Source: Triglochin maritima (taxonomy: Eukaryota; Streptophyta; Magnoliopsida; Alismatales; Juncaginaceae). Taken from it: a stretch of DNA of 64,000 nucleotides. Numbering within the stretch: position 1 is the stretch's first letter; the number at the start of each line of letters is the position of its first letter. The stretch spans positions 25,256,501-25,320,500 of the forward strand of contig OY821786.1 of assembly GCA_963682175.1 (NCBI GenBank). Reading direction: 5' to 3'. A program made the translations under genes and the position numbers. The notes under the pieces are model-generated. The model did no database searches, had not been told where the DNA came from, and was given only the letters and a program-made list of their open reading frames with translations. This document shows positions 23,394 to 33,894 of the stretch, in pieces.

Positions 23394-24850
23394 TGTTGGC
23401 AATCTTATGTTTTGATGATTTAATCAACCTAATCTTAATTAGAGTAGCACACACTATGCATTGCATATATATTGTATTGTGCTAACCTCTACAGGTGATC
23501 AAGACTCAAGAAAGATGCAAATGAAGTCAAGACATGTAATTAAAGCTTATCGAAGACATGTGATCTTAATTTTCTTTTGAGTCTTAGGAACAAAATGTAA
23601 TTGAGCATACTTGAGCTAAAATCAACTTAATCACACACTAGGTTCCTTATAGAAGTCACACACGAAATGTCACATAATTTGGACTTCAATAGATCACCCA
23701 AACTTAGACCGGAAAACACTAAACCTGAACCCTAACTGTCTGCCCACATTCGGTCGACCGCAACATGTCGTTCGGTCGACCGGATGATCAAGTAATCCAG
23801 TTTGTGTTTCCCTGTCAAGTTTCGGTCGACCGCACCATATCTTTCGGTCGACCGTTTGAACTTACTGTTCCGACCGTTATTCTTGTCGTATATGCCCAAC
23901 GGTCGTATTCGTATTAAAACTATATACACGTCCATATACTTAACCAAACGGTCGAACCATGTGCCCAGTTTGGTCGACCGTTTAACCTTGTCAAGAATTC
24001 CCTGCTATCGGTCGATACAATTTCGTTCAACCGATCCAAATTTCTCTCTACCGAAACGCTTATTCGGTCGACCGGTAACCCTGTTCGGTTGACCGTTTAT
24101 TTAATAGACTTAAGTGTTCAGTCGACCTATTCATATTTCGGTCGACCGTATCCTTATCGAACCCAAGCGTTCGGTCGACCGTTTCACTTTTCGGTCGACC
24201 GTTTCTGGACAGATTTGCAACCCGAATTTTCTGCTTTGTGTGCTTTGCACAAAATCCAATCAAATCTTGTCCCAACGGATCTATTCTCTCTAATGCCTAT
24301 ATAAGGAGTTGTAAAACACATTTTAACACAACTCTCCCACTAAAAACTTGTCCCAAACATTAGAGAGAATCCCATACACTCAAAGCTACAAACCTTCCAC
24401 ACTTAGTGATCATTTCTTCATCCTACTCAAGTGTGCTCAAAGTTTAGAGAGTGTTGTTCCACTCAAGGTTACAATTGTTGTAAAAGGAAGCAAGGACTTC
24501 GGTAAAAGCCCGAAGTGTCCCTCTCAGATTGTGAGAGGAAGATTCCAAGCTCGGGAAGGGTTGTTCGCGAGTTTGACGGTTGTAAAGGCGTTCTCTCCCG
24601 GCTCGGAACGGGGAGTGGTTAGTGAAGTCGTAGGCGGAGCTCAGGGATCCGAGCGGAGCTTGCAAGAGAGGACTAGGACCCGGGTGGGGTGCCGAACCTC
24701 TATAAAAACACCGAGTCAATTTGTGGTTTGCATTATTTTCCTTTACTTGCTTGTTTTGTTTAAAGTTCCGCTGCGCATCTTGATTGCTTAAACAAGTAGG
24801 TGATTAGCTTAAAAAGTGATTAGTGGACCCATAACCCACACGATCCTACA
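23394..24850 (+). repeat. K1 5' LTR (1457 bp)
   Basis: Starts TGTTGGCAATC and ends CACACGATCCTACA, directly before the PBS. It lacks 11 bp (TTTTTGGCCTT) found near the start of the 3' LTR. CGGTCGACCG palindromes fill 23751-24205. TATATAAGG at 24298-24306 is the likely promoter. Confidence 0.92.
24298..24306 (+). promoter_or_regulatory. TATA box of K1 5' LTR
   Basis: TATATAAGG just downstream of the palindrome cluster, conserved at 28102-28110 in the 3' LTR and on the minus strand at 2583-2591 in solo LTR S. Transcription would start about 30 bp downstream; the start is inferred. Confidence 0.7.
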
Positions 24851-24852
24851 TT

Positions 24853-24865
24853 TGGTATCAGAGCC
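24853..24865 (+). other. K1 primer-binding site (initiator tRNA-Met)
   Basis: TGGTATCAGAGCC two bases after the 5' LTR. This is the usual plant Ty1/copia PBS complementary to the 3' end of initiator tRNA-Met. Confidence 0.9.
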
Positions 24866-24904
24866 TTGTTAGCTAAATTCTCATACTTAATCGTATTATT
24901 TAGC

Positions 24905-26563
24905 ATGGCTTCTACATCATCTAATCACATAGAAGGATTATGCACCACTAGACCTCCTTTGCTTAATGGGTCAAATTATGATTATTGGAAGAATAGGATG
25001 AAGATTTTCCTAATTTCTAATGACCTTAAGTATTGGATGTTTCTCCAAAATTCATACACCCCCCCTAAAGAAGATGAATTAGATTCACTTACAAGACCGA
25101 AAATGAAAGAAATCGAAATGAATTCGAAAATTATGAACATCTTGTGTTGTGGCCTTAATGAGGGTGAATAGAATTGGATTAACGGATGTGAAAGTGCACA
25201 TGAGATATGGCATAGACTTCAAATGCACCATGAGGGGGATAGTAAAACTAAGGAAACACACATTAGTCTCCTCATGCATAAATATGAGATTTTTTCTATG
25301 CAAATCGGTGAAAACATAAGCGAAATGAACACTCGCTTCACCGATATCACTAACTCTCTTTTGATTCTTGGAAGAAAAATCAATGAAGGAGAGATGACAA
25401 GGAAGTTCCTCCGGTCACTTAGCATCGATTGGGAAGATAAAGTCGTCGCAATTGAAGAGGCGCATGATCTCTCAAAATTAAAGATGGAGGAGCTCATTGG
25501 AAACTTGATGGCTTATGAACTTCAAATCAATCATCGGAAGGAGAAGGAAGCCACCAAGAAAACATCCACCTTGGCATTGCATGCAAACTTTGATGAGCCA
25601 AGGAGAGTGGAAGAAGAGGACATTGAGGTCCTTGCCCAAGACTTCTTCAAATACCTCAAGAAGGATAAGGGACAAAAGAATGAAAGAAGAGGTAGAAGAA
25701 GTGAGAAAAGAGAAAAAGAATAGGAAAAGGAGGAAAGTGAAAATGAGAGAAAAGAGAGGGAGAAGAAAAATGAGAGAAGAGAGAGGAGAAGAGAAAAGGA
25801 GAAGAGGGAGAGGAAAGAAAGGAAGGAGGAAGCTCACAAAGCCACTTGGGATGACTCTTCATCTCCATCATCATCCTCTTCCTTGCAAAGTAGAAAAGAG
25901 GTTGCTCATTCATGCTTCATGGCTATTGAAGATGAACAAAGTGAGGTAGCTTCTAACTCCTCTAAATCTTATTCCACTAGAAGTAATTCAAGTTCAAGTA
26001 AATCATATTCTAGTGCTAGCTCTAAATCAAATGCTAATGATGAATCATATACACATGATGAGCTACAAAATGCATTTCATGATTTAGTTAAACAATATGA
26101 GATCATTTGTGAAAAGAACAAAAATGCTAGAAAAACTATAAATGATCTCAAATGCCAAATTGAATTAATCATGAATGAAAAGAATGAGGTGGTTGCTAGA
26201 CTTGAATCAAATGAATCATCACTTGCTAGTCTAAGTAAAGCACCTATTGTTGATGAACATTTAGATCTTAGAACTTCAAATATGCAATTAAGGAAAGATC
26301 TAGAAATGTTCACTAAAGGAACAAAAATGCTTGATATGCTCTTAGGTAGTCAAAGACAATCCTTAGCTAAACATGGTTTAGGATACAATGTGCAATTGAA
26401 AAACCATGTATCTCATACTACTTTAAATGGAAAGCATTTATTTGTTAAGTCTATTTCCTCAAGTGTGTGGGCACCCAAAACCAAAATGGTTTGGATACCA
26501 AAAGCTAATGTTCAAGGACCCAAAGTTGTTTGGGTACCTAAATCTACTCTTGTAGGAGCTTGA
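24905..26563 (+). pseudogene. gag: K1 gag (UBN2-type, Ty1/copia) with two in-frame stops
   Basis: One frame runs from ATG 24905 (MASTSSNHIEGL) to TGA 26561-26563, broken only by TAG at 25169-25171 and TAG at 25721-25723. The N terminus has the DUF4219-like patch NGSNYDYWKNRMK. Residues after the first stop match UBN2 (HRLQMHHEGDSKTKETHIS, LRSLSIDWEDKVVAIEE). Then comes an extreme Lys/Arg/Glu-rich stretch (about 25650-25840), a serine-rich patch, a probable coiled coil, and a C terminus with repeated VWxPK motifs. In complete copia polyproteins this C-terminal region lies just before the protease, which is absent here. No zinc knuckle is visible. K2 carries the same truncated architecture. The product would be a capsid-type protein, inactive as it stands. 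Confidence 0.87.
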
Positions 26564-27186
26564 GGAGGAGATTGGTGGTGACCGGGTGAGCTCAAGAGTC
26601 AAATTCAAATCCGGTTGCATCACCAAATGAGATTGGAGCTAAATTCGAATTCAACATTAGTATAAAATTCCTATCTATACAATTCATGTTAAATTAGCTC
26701 TAATCTAGCTTCATATGGTTAATTGACATATCATATAATTTAATTCATTGCAAATCATAAACCCCATTCATTGCAAATGATATACCACATCCATTGATTT
26801 TAAATGTTAAATTTTAAATGGATGTTAGAATAAGGCTTATGTTGAAACTTAAATGAACTTAACTTGAATCATACTCATTGTTTCCATTTAGCCTTATTGA
26901 TAGGGGGAGCTTAAATGATATACCTTTTATTAGAGTAATGAAGTGCAAAATTTAGGGGGAGCAACTTCATTACAAGACATCAAAATTCTATGCTTAAAGT
27001 CTTAATTAATTGTTATTTTGATGGATGTCAAAGGGGGAGAGATAATTAAGGGGGTAACTTGAAAAACTAGATAAAATTTGAAAAAAAAAATATGCACATC
27101 CATAGGGAGAGCATTTATATGCATAGTTTACATATACAAATTTCAAGTATTAAGATATCGGTTGCCATCATCAAAAAGGGGGAGAT
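26564..27186 (+). other. K1 3' untranslated region with multiple polypurine tracts
   Basis: Non-coding. It contains several G-rich purine tracts of the form AGGGGGAG (about 26900, 26953, 27030, 27050) and the final AAAAAGGGGGAGAT at 27173-27186 abutting the 3' LTR. Only the last one should prime plus-strand synthesis. Extra copies upstream are a known Sirevirus feature. Confidence 0.8.
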
Positions 27187-28654
27187 TGTTGGCTTTTTGG
27201 CCTTAATCTTATGTTTTGATGATTTAATCAACCTAATATTAAGTAGAGTAGCACACACTATGCATTGCATATATATTGTATTGTGCTAACCTCTACAGGT
27301 GATCAAGACTCAAGAAAGATGGAAATGAAGTCAAGACATGTAATTAAAGCTTATCGAAGACATGTAATCTTAATTTTCTTTTGAGTCTTAGGAACAAAGT
27401 GTAATTGAGCATACTTGAGCTAAAATCAACTTAATCACACACTAGGTTCCTTATAGAAGTCACACACGAAATGTCACATAATTTGGACTTCAATAGATCA
27501 CCCAAACTTAGACCGGAAAACACTAAACCTGAACCCTAACTGTCTGGCCACATTCGGTCGACCGCAACATGTCGTTCGGTCGACCGGATGATCAAGTAAT
27601 CCAGTTTGTGTTTCCCTGTCTAGTTTCGGTCGACCGCACCATATCTTTCGGTCGACCATTTGAACTTACTGTTCCGACCGTTATTCTTGTCGTATATGCC
27701 CAACGGTTGTATTCGTATTAAAACTATATACACCTCCATATACTTAACAAAACGGTCGAACCATGTGCCCAGTTCGGTCGACCGTTTAACCTTGTCAAGA
27801 ATTCCCTGCTATCGGTCGATACAATTTCGTTCAACCGATCCAAATTTCCCTCTACCGAAACGCTTATTCGGTCGACCGGTAACCCTGTTCGGTCGACCAT
27901 TTATTTAATAGACTTAAGTGTTCAGTCGACCTATTCATATTTTGGTCGACCGTATCCTTATCGAACCCAAGCGTTCGGTCGACCGTTTCACTTTTCGGTC
28001 GACCGTTTCTGGACAGATTTGCAACCCGAATTTTCTGCTTTGTGTGCTTTGCACAAAATCCAATCAAATCTTGTCCCAACGGATCTATTCTCTCTAATGC
28101 CTATATAAGGAGTTGTAAAATACATTTTAACACAACTCTCCCACTAAAAACTTGTCCCAAACATTAGAGAGAATCCCATACACTCAAAGCTACAAACCTT
28201 CCACACTTAGTGATCATTTCTTCATCCTACTCAAGTGTGCTCAAAGTTTAGAGAGTGTTGTTCCACTCAAGGTTACAATTGTTGTAAAAGGAAGCAAGGA
28301 CTTCGGTGAAAGCCCGAAGTGTCCCTCTCAGATTGTGAGAGGAAGATTCCAAGCTCGGCGAAGGTTGTTCGCGAGTTTGACGGTTGTAAAGGCGTTCTCT
28401 CCCGGCCCGGAACGGGGAGTGGTTAGTGAAGTCGTAGGTGGAGCTCGGGGATCCGAGCGGAGCTTGCAAGAGAGGACTAAGACCCGGGTGGGGTGCCGAA
28501 CCTCTATAAAAACGCCGAGTCGATTTGTGGTTTGCATTATTTTCCTTTACTTGCTTGTTTTGTTTAAAATTCCGCTGCGCATCTTGATTGCTTGAACAAG
28601 TAGGTGATTAGCTTAAAAAGTGATTAGTGGACCCATAACCCACACGATCCTACA
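27187..28654 (+). repeat. K1 3' LTR (1468 bp)
   Basis: TGTTGGCTTTTTGG to GATCCTACA. At least ten full or one-off CGGTCGACCG palindromes lie between 27555 and 28010. TATATAAGG is at 28102-28110. It is followed by TSD GATGC. Confidence 0.92.
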
Positions 28655-28913
28655 GATGCATCAAAGACCGACAAAGAAATCCAGAAAAGCCCAGAATAAA
28701 TTTCAGCCGGATCCAGACTTTATGGACCGCCAATTGGCGGTCTGGGACCGCTAATTGGCCGTCTGGATCCATCTGGATCCGCTCAAATTTCGCTAGCACA
28801 TGTATTAGAGGATGTTTATTCTATTTCTCGTATTTGTTTAGTCCCACATCGGGGGATTGTCCCGGATTGTCTTTTTCTTTGGCTATAAATAGAACTCTTC
28901 ACCTTCTATTAAA
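28655..28913 (+). repeat. Element A: 3' LTR, second part (truncated)
   Basis: Resumes directly after K1: CCGCCAATTGGCGG near 28727, a degenerate partner 21 bp on, CCCACATCGGGGGATTGTC, and TATAAATAG at 28884-28892. It stops at about 28913 where the orientation of LTR sequence flips. Confidence 0.8.
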
Positions 28914-29405
28914 ATGACTCACAATTCAAGTAGCATCCTCCTACTTTAGTGTGTGCTTCAAGGCCTCCCTTCTAGTAGGAAGAATAGCCACTCAAAATGT
29001 GAAGTCATTACAATAGAAGGTGAAGAGTTGTATTTATAGCCAAAGAAAAAGGCAATCCGGGACAATTCTGGGTTTTTCTAGATTTCTTTGTCGGTCTTTG
29101 ATGCATCGACTTTGTTTATTGGAGCTCGGACCCGAATCTAATTGCCAAAATACTCCCCAAGAAGGTGTGGAGTTTTCTGTTTTGCTCTTTGGTCCTTCGG
29201 TCTTGCGTTCAGGTCCTTCTCCCTTGCATCTTAGTCCCCAGGTATCACAATTCAGTCCTTTTTCCCTGCTTTTGGGTCCTTTTATGCTTCATCTCTTCAA
29301 ACCTATTTATTTCTGAAATTCAAACATAAAACTCGTCACGTAGCATTGTTTAGGTGAAAGAGAATGGATATAAGATGCAAAGTAAGCATGAAATGATGTC
29401 AATCA
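28914..29405 (-). repeat. Inverted partial Athila LTR fused to element A's LTR
   Basis: Minus-orientation LTR sequence from mid-LTR to the true terminus GTCAATCA (29405). About 50 bp at 28861-28913 are complementary to about 29010-29066, so the junction forms a long hairpin with a loop near 95 bp. The palindrome region is deleted here. The unoccupied K1 target site lies at about 29080-29130. No matching TSD was found. Confidence 0.78.
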
Positions 29406-30079
29406 AGCACACACTATGGATAACATATATATTGTATTGTGCTAACTTCTACAGGTGATCAAGACACAAGAAAGAAGGAAATAAAGTCAAGACATGTAAT
29501 TAAAGCTATATTGAAGACATGTAATCTTGATTTCTTTTGAGCCTTAGGAACATCTATCCTACTCCATATTGTCTCCTACATTAGATAGAAATCTCCACAC
29601 ACTCAAAAGCTCAAAACCATCACACTTTAGTCATCAATCCTATTCTTACTCAAGTGTGCTCAAGATTAGAGAGTGTTGTTCCACTCAAACATTGTCAAAG
29701 TAGCAAGGGTCTTGGTGAAAGCCCAAGACAAGGGTATAGACTTCGGTGAGAGTCCAAAGTGATCCTCTTGGATTGTGAAAGGAGGAGCCAAGCTCGACGA
29801 GGGTTATTCGTGAGCTTGAAGATTGTAAAGGCGTTCTCTCCCGGCCCGGAACAGGGAGTGGTTAGTGAAGTCGTGAGCGGAGCATGCAAGAGAGGAATAG
29901 GACCCGGGTGTGGGTGCCGAACCTCTATAAAAATCCCCCGTCTCCGATTGTGCTTTGCATTATTCTTCTTTACTTGCTTTTGTTTGTTTTAAATTTCCGT
30001 TGCATCTTTGATTGTTAAGCAAGTAGAGTTTTCTTAGGGTTAAAAATGATTAGAATTAAGCCACATTCACGATCCTACA
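29406..30079 (+). repeat. K2 5' LTR remnant
   Basis: Aligns with 3' LTR 32373-33894 from GCACACACTATG onward. At CTTAGGAACATC (about 29550) it jumps to ATCCTACTCCATATTG, skipping about 32598-33372 of the 3' LTR. It ends CACGATCCTACA at 30079. TATA box and palindromes are lost, so this LTR is unlikely to be a promoter. Confidence 0.83.
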
Positions 30080-30081
30080 TT

Positions 30082-30093
30082 TGGTATCAGAGA
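30082..30093 (+). other. K2 primer-binding site (initiator tRNA-Met)
   Basis: TGGTATCAGAGA two bases after the LTR. It matches the K1 PBS except at the last position. Confidence 0.85.
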
Positions 30094-30121
30094 GTTGTGA
30101 GCTAAATTGTATATTTTTAGC

Positions 30122-31918
30122 ATGACATCTACATCATCTAATCATATAGAAGGGTTATGCACAACTAGGCCTCCTTTGCTTAATGGGACTAATTATGATT
30201 ATTGGAAGAATATGATAAAAAAATTCCTAATTTCTAATGACCTTAAGTATTGGATTTTTCTTCAAAATCCCTACACATCCCCAAATGAAGATGAATTAGC
30301 CACCTTGTCTAGGGCCAAAATGAAAGAAATTGAAATGAATTCAAAGATCATGAACATCTTATATTGTGGCCTTAATGAGGGTGAATACAATAAAAGTAGG
30401 GGTTGTGAGAGTGCTTTTGAAATTCGGCATAGATTGCAAATGCATCATGAGGGTGATAAAAAAACTAAGGAAACTCGTATTAGTCTCCTCATGCATAAAT
30501 ATGAGATATTTTCTATGTAAATCGGTGAAAACATAAGTGAAATGAACACTCGCTTCACCGATATCACTAACTCTCTTTTGGTTCTTGGAAGAAAAATCAA
30601 TGAAGAAGAAATGACAAGGAAGTTCCTCCGGTCTCTAAGCAACGATTGGGAAGATAAGGTGGTTGCTATTGAAGAATCTCATGACCTATCCCAACTAAAG
30701 ATGGAGGAATTAATTGGAAATTTGATGGCTTATGAACTTCATATCAACCATCGAAAGGAGAAGGAAGCCTCCAAGAACAAACCCACCTTGGCATTACATG
30801 AAAATCTTGATGAACCAATGAGGAACGTAGAAGATGAGGACATTCAAGTCCTAGCCAAAGACGTCTTCAAATACCTCAAGAAGGATAAGGGAGAAAAGAA
30901 GGAAAGAAGAGGTAGGAGTGAGATAAGAGAAGAAGAAAAGGAGGAGGAGAGTGAAAATGAGAGAAGAGAAAAGGAGAAGAAAATGGAGAGAAGAACAGAA
31001 AAGGAGAGGAGCAAGAGAAAAGAAAAGAAGATGGAAGCTCACAAAGCTACATGAGATGATTCTTAATCACCGTCATCATCTTCCTTGCAAAGTAGAAGGG
31101 ACGTTGCCCACTCATGCTTCATGGCTATTAAAGATGAACAAAGTAAGGTAGACTTTAACTCTTGCTCTACTAGATCACAATCTTGCTCATCTAAGTCATA
31201 TACTAGTGATAGTTCATACTCTGAAGAAGAAACATATTCACATGATGAACTTCAAAATGTATTTCATGACTTAGTTAAACAATATGAGATTATTTGTGAA
31301 ATGAACAAGAATGCTAGAAAGCTAATCAATAATCTCAAATGTCAAATTAAAATAGTTATGAATGAGAAGAATGAGGTGCTTGCTAGACATAATAAAAATT
31401 CATTGTAACTTAGTTGTCTAAAAGCAACACCCATTGATTTGGAACAATTAGATATTAAGGCATCAAATGCTCAATTTAGAAAAGATCTAGAAAGGTTAAC
31501 AAATGGAACCAAGATGCTTGACATGCTCTTAGGTAGTCAAAAACAATCTCTAGATAAACATGGTTTAGGATACAATGCTAAATTCAAAAATCATGTATCT
31601 CATACTACACTAAATGATAAGCATTTGTTTGTTAATCATAGTTCTTCAAGTGTGTGGGCTCCTAAAACAAAAATGGTTTGGGTTCCCAAAGCTAATGTTC
31701 AAGGACCCAAAGTGATTTGGGTACCAAAATCTACACATGTAGGTACTTGGGAGAAGATCGGTGGTGACTGGGCAAGCTTAAATAGTCAAATTGAAAGCCG
31801 GTTGCGTCACCGAAAGAAGATTGGAACCAATTCAAGGATCAAAAGTTGGGTAAAATTGTCTATCCTCTTCATTTTTGAATTAATTGGTTCTAGTCTAGGT
31901 TATATTATGCTTAATTGA
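30122..31918 (+). pseudogene. gag: K2 gag (UBN2-type) with several in-frame stops
   Basis: Collinear with K1 gag from ATG 30122 (MTSTSSNHIEGL). A single frame is kept to 31918 but interrupted by TAA at 30518-30520 (a CAA in K1), TGA at 31052-31054 (a TGG in K1), TAA shortly after (about 31064) and TAA at 31406-31408. UBN2 residues LRSLSNDWEDKVVAIEE and the Lys/Glu-rich tract are clear, as are the C-terminal VWxPK repeats. The frame runs about 40 codons past the K1 end because the K1 terminal TGA is TGG here. Frame conservation despite stops suggests recent decay by base substitution rather than indels. Non-functional. Confidence 0.85.
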
Positions 31919-32372
31919 CATATAATATTTATTATTCACTACATATGTTGAAAATTTGAATCACATCCATTGCTTAAGTGTCAAATTTGTAGATGGATGT
32001 CAAAAGGGGTGTAATACATCAAATTCTCATATGTCATATTAGCTTTATGTTAAAAGGGAGTATAATTTGAACTTAATTCCAAAATCATGTTCATATTGAT
32101 AGGGGGAGCTTAATGAATATCATATACTTAGGGTAATGAAGTGCAAAATTTAGGGGGAGCAACTTCATTACAAGACATCCTTAAATTCCATGTTAATTTT
32201 GATTTTGATGGATGTCAAAGGGGGAGAGATAATTAGGGGGAGATGACTTGAAACTTGATGAAAATGGAACAAAAACTATGCACATCCATAAGGGGAGCAT
32301 TTATATGCATAGTTTAAATCTAGAAAGTTCAAGTATTAAGATATAGGTTGCCATCATCAAAAAGGGGGAGAT
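31919..32372 (+). other. K2 3' untranslated region with multiple polypurine tracts
   Basis: Repeats the K1 pattern: GGGGGAG tracts near 32102, 32152, 32219 and 32237, GGGGAGC near 32292, and the final AAAAAGGGGGAGAT ending at 32372. Spacing and order match K1, so they are conserved between two diverged copies. Confidence 0.8.
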
Positions 32373-33894
32373 TGTTGACTGCTTGGCCTTAACTTCTATT
32401 TTGATGATTTAATCAACCTAATCTTAATTATAATCAATGTAGAATAGTACACACTATGCATAACATATATATTATATTGTGCTAACTTCTACAGGTGATC
32501 AAGACTCAAGAAAGAAGGAAATGAAGTCAAGACATGTAATTAAAGGTATATTGAAGATATGTAATATTGATTTCTTTTGAGTCTTAGGAACATCGTGTAA
32601 TTGAGCATACTTGAGCTAAAACTCACTCGCATAAACACTAGGTTCCCTATAGAAGTCACACATAAAATTTCACATCAATTGGACTTCAATAGATCACCTA
32701 AACTAGAACCGAAAAAACAATTAAACTAATCTTCACTGCCAGAACCATTTTGGTCGACCGGTTTCAGACCTTCGGTCGACCGTTTGTTCCTTTAATCAAA
32801 TAGTGTTTTCTAGCACCCGATCGGTTGACCGTTCTGACCTTTTTTGGTCGACCGTGTAAACATATTTTTCTGACCGTTAGACTTGTCGTATTATACCAAT
32901 GGTCGTATTCAAATTATTCACCCAAACCCCAAAAGACAATGGCTATCGGTCGACCGTGGACCAGGTTTTGGTCGACCAAACATAAATGTCTTGACAAACC
33001 CAAACTGCCTGGAAGTTTTTTGTCGACCGTGGACCTTGTTTCGTTCGACCGAATATGATCATGTTTGTCAACCCCGTAGAGTTTGGAAGTGTACGGTCGA
33101 CCGAACCCTTCTCAGTGTTCGACCGTTAACTTAAGGGTACCCAAGTTATAGCCTATTTTGTTCGACCGTCCCCTTATCGGTCGACCAAACATTGTTCAAA
33201 ATTGCCAACCGGTCGACCGTTCTACCCGATTCGGTCAACCGAACTTGTTCTGAATTGGGTCCTACAGGTTTTTGTTTTGTGTATCTTACAGAAACACCTT
33301 CTAAACTTGCCCCAACGGCTATAACCCCTTAGGATCTTATAAATAGGTGTTCCCTTGAGACAATTAGACATATCTCCTACTCCATATTGTCTCCTACATT
33401 AGAGAGAAATCACACACTCAAATGCTCAAAACCTTCACACTTTAGTCATCAATCCTATTCTTGCTCAAGTGTACTCAAAATTAGAGAATGTTGTTCCATT
33501 CAAACATTTTCAAAGTAGCAAGGCTCTTGGTGAAAGCCCAAGACAAGAGTATAGATTCCCGTGAGAGCCCGAAGTGATCCTCTCGGATTGTGAGAGGAGG
33601 AGCCAAGCTCAACGAGGGTTGTTCGCGAGCTTGAAGATTGTAAAGACGTTCTCTCCCGGCCCAGAACGAGGAGCGATTAGTGAAGTCGTGAACGGAGCTT
33701 GGAAGAGAGGACTAGGACCCGGGTGTGGATGCCGAACCTCTATAAAAATCCACCATCTTCGATTATGGTTTGCATTATTCTTCTTTACTTGCTTTTGTTT
33801 GTTTTAAATTTCCTCTGCATCTTTGATTGTTAAGCAAGTACAATTTGTTTAGGGTTAAAAGTGATTAGAATTAAGCCGCATTCACGGTCTTACA
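32373..33894 (+). repeat. K2 3' LTR (1522 bp)
   Basis: TGTTGACTGCTTGGCC to CACGGTCTTACA. GGTCGACC palindromes and decayed versions (GGTTGACC, GTTCGACC, GGTCAACC) fill 32750-33240. TATAAATAG is at 33338-33346. Many palindromes differ by C to T or G to A at CpG, consistent with methylation decay. Confidence 0.88.

Larger units (their letters stand above)
23394..28654 (+). mobile_element. Element K1: gag-only Sirevirus-like Ty1/copia retrotransposon (5261 bp)
   Basis: Two LTRs (23394-24850 and 27187-28654) flank a 2.3-kb internal region with an initiator-Met PBS, a UBN2-type gag and several polypurine tracts. No protease, integrase, RT or RNase H is present, so it is non-autonomous. The LTRs differ at roughly 30 bases by eye (about 2%) plus an 11-bp deletion at the start of the 5' LTR. 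TSD is GATG(T/C). Multiple PPTs, the GGGGGAGATTGTTGG boundary and LTR palindromes are Sirevirus features. It sits inside the 3' LTR of element A. Confidence 0.92.
1..28913 (+). mobile_element. Element A: degraded Athila-like Ty3/gypsy element (gag-protease only), host of three nested insertions
   Basis: Removing the nested insertions leaves 1-2038, 3562-4811, 21321-23393 and 28660-28913. These read in order as leader, gag, protease, 3' UTR, polypurine tract and the first part of a 3' LTR, all on the plus strand. The 5' LTR lies before the window. The leader and 3' UTR are clearly related to those of elements D and C, and the protease carries the Athila-type DLG motif. No RT, RNase H or integrase sequence appears between the protease and the 3' UTR, so A is a non-autonomous type. 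It holds a solo LTR (2039-3556), the tandem array (4812-21315) and a copia element (23394-28654), each with a recognisable target-site duplication. The 3' LTR is cut off at about 28913, where inverted LTR sequence begins. Confidence 0.85.
29406..33894 (+). mobile_element. Element K2: gag-only Sirevirus-like Ty1/copia element with truncated 5' LTR
   Basis: A relative of K1 with the same order: LTR remnant, PBS, UBN2-type gag, multi-PPT 3' UTR, 3' LTR. The 5' LTR lacks its first part (about 75-80 bp) and has an internal deletion of nearly 800 bp covering the whole palindrome cluster. Gag has at least four in-frame stops. No pol genes are present. No TSD can be paired because the left end is lost. 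Confidence 0.88.

Noticed and set aside
25478..25837. Long minus-strand frame over the Lys/Glu-rich part of K1 gag
   Set aside because: The reverse of a purine-rich tract is naturally stop-poor (Phe/Leu/Ser-rich). No motif; shadow of gag.
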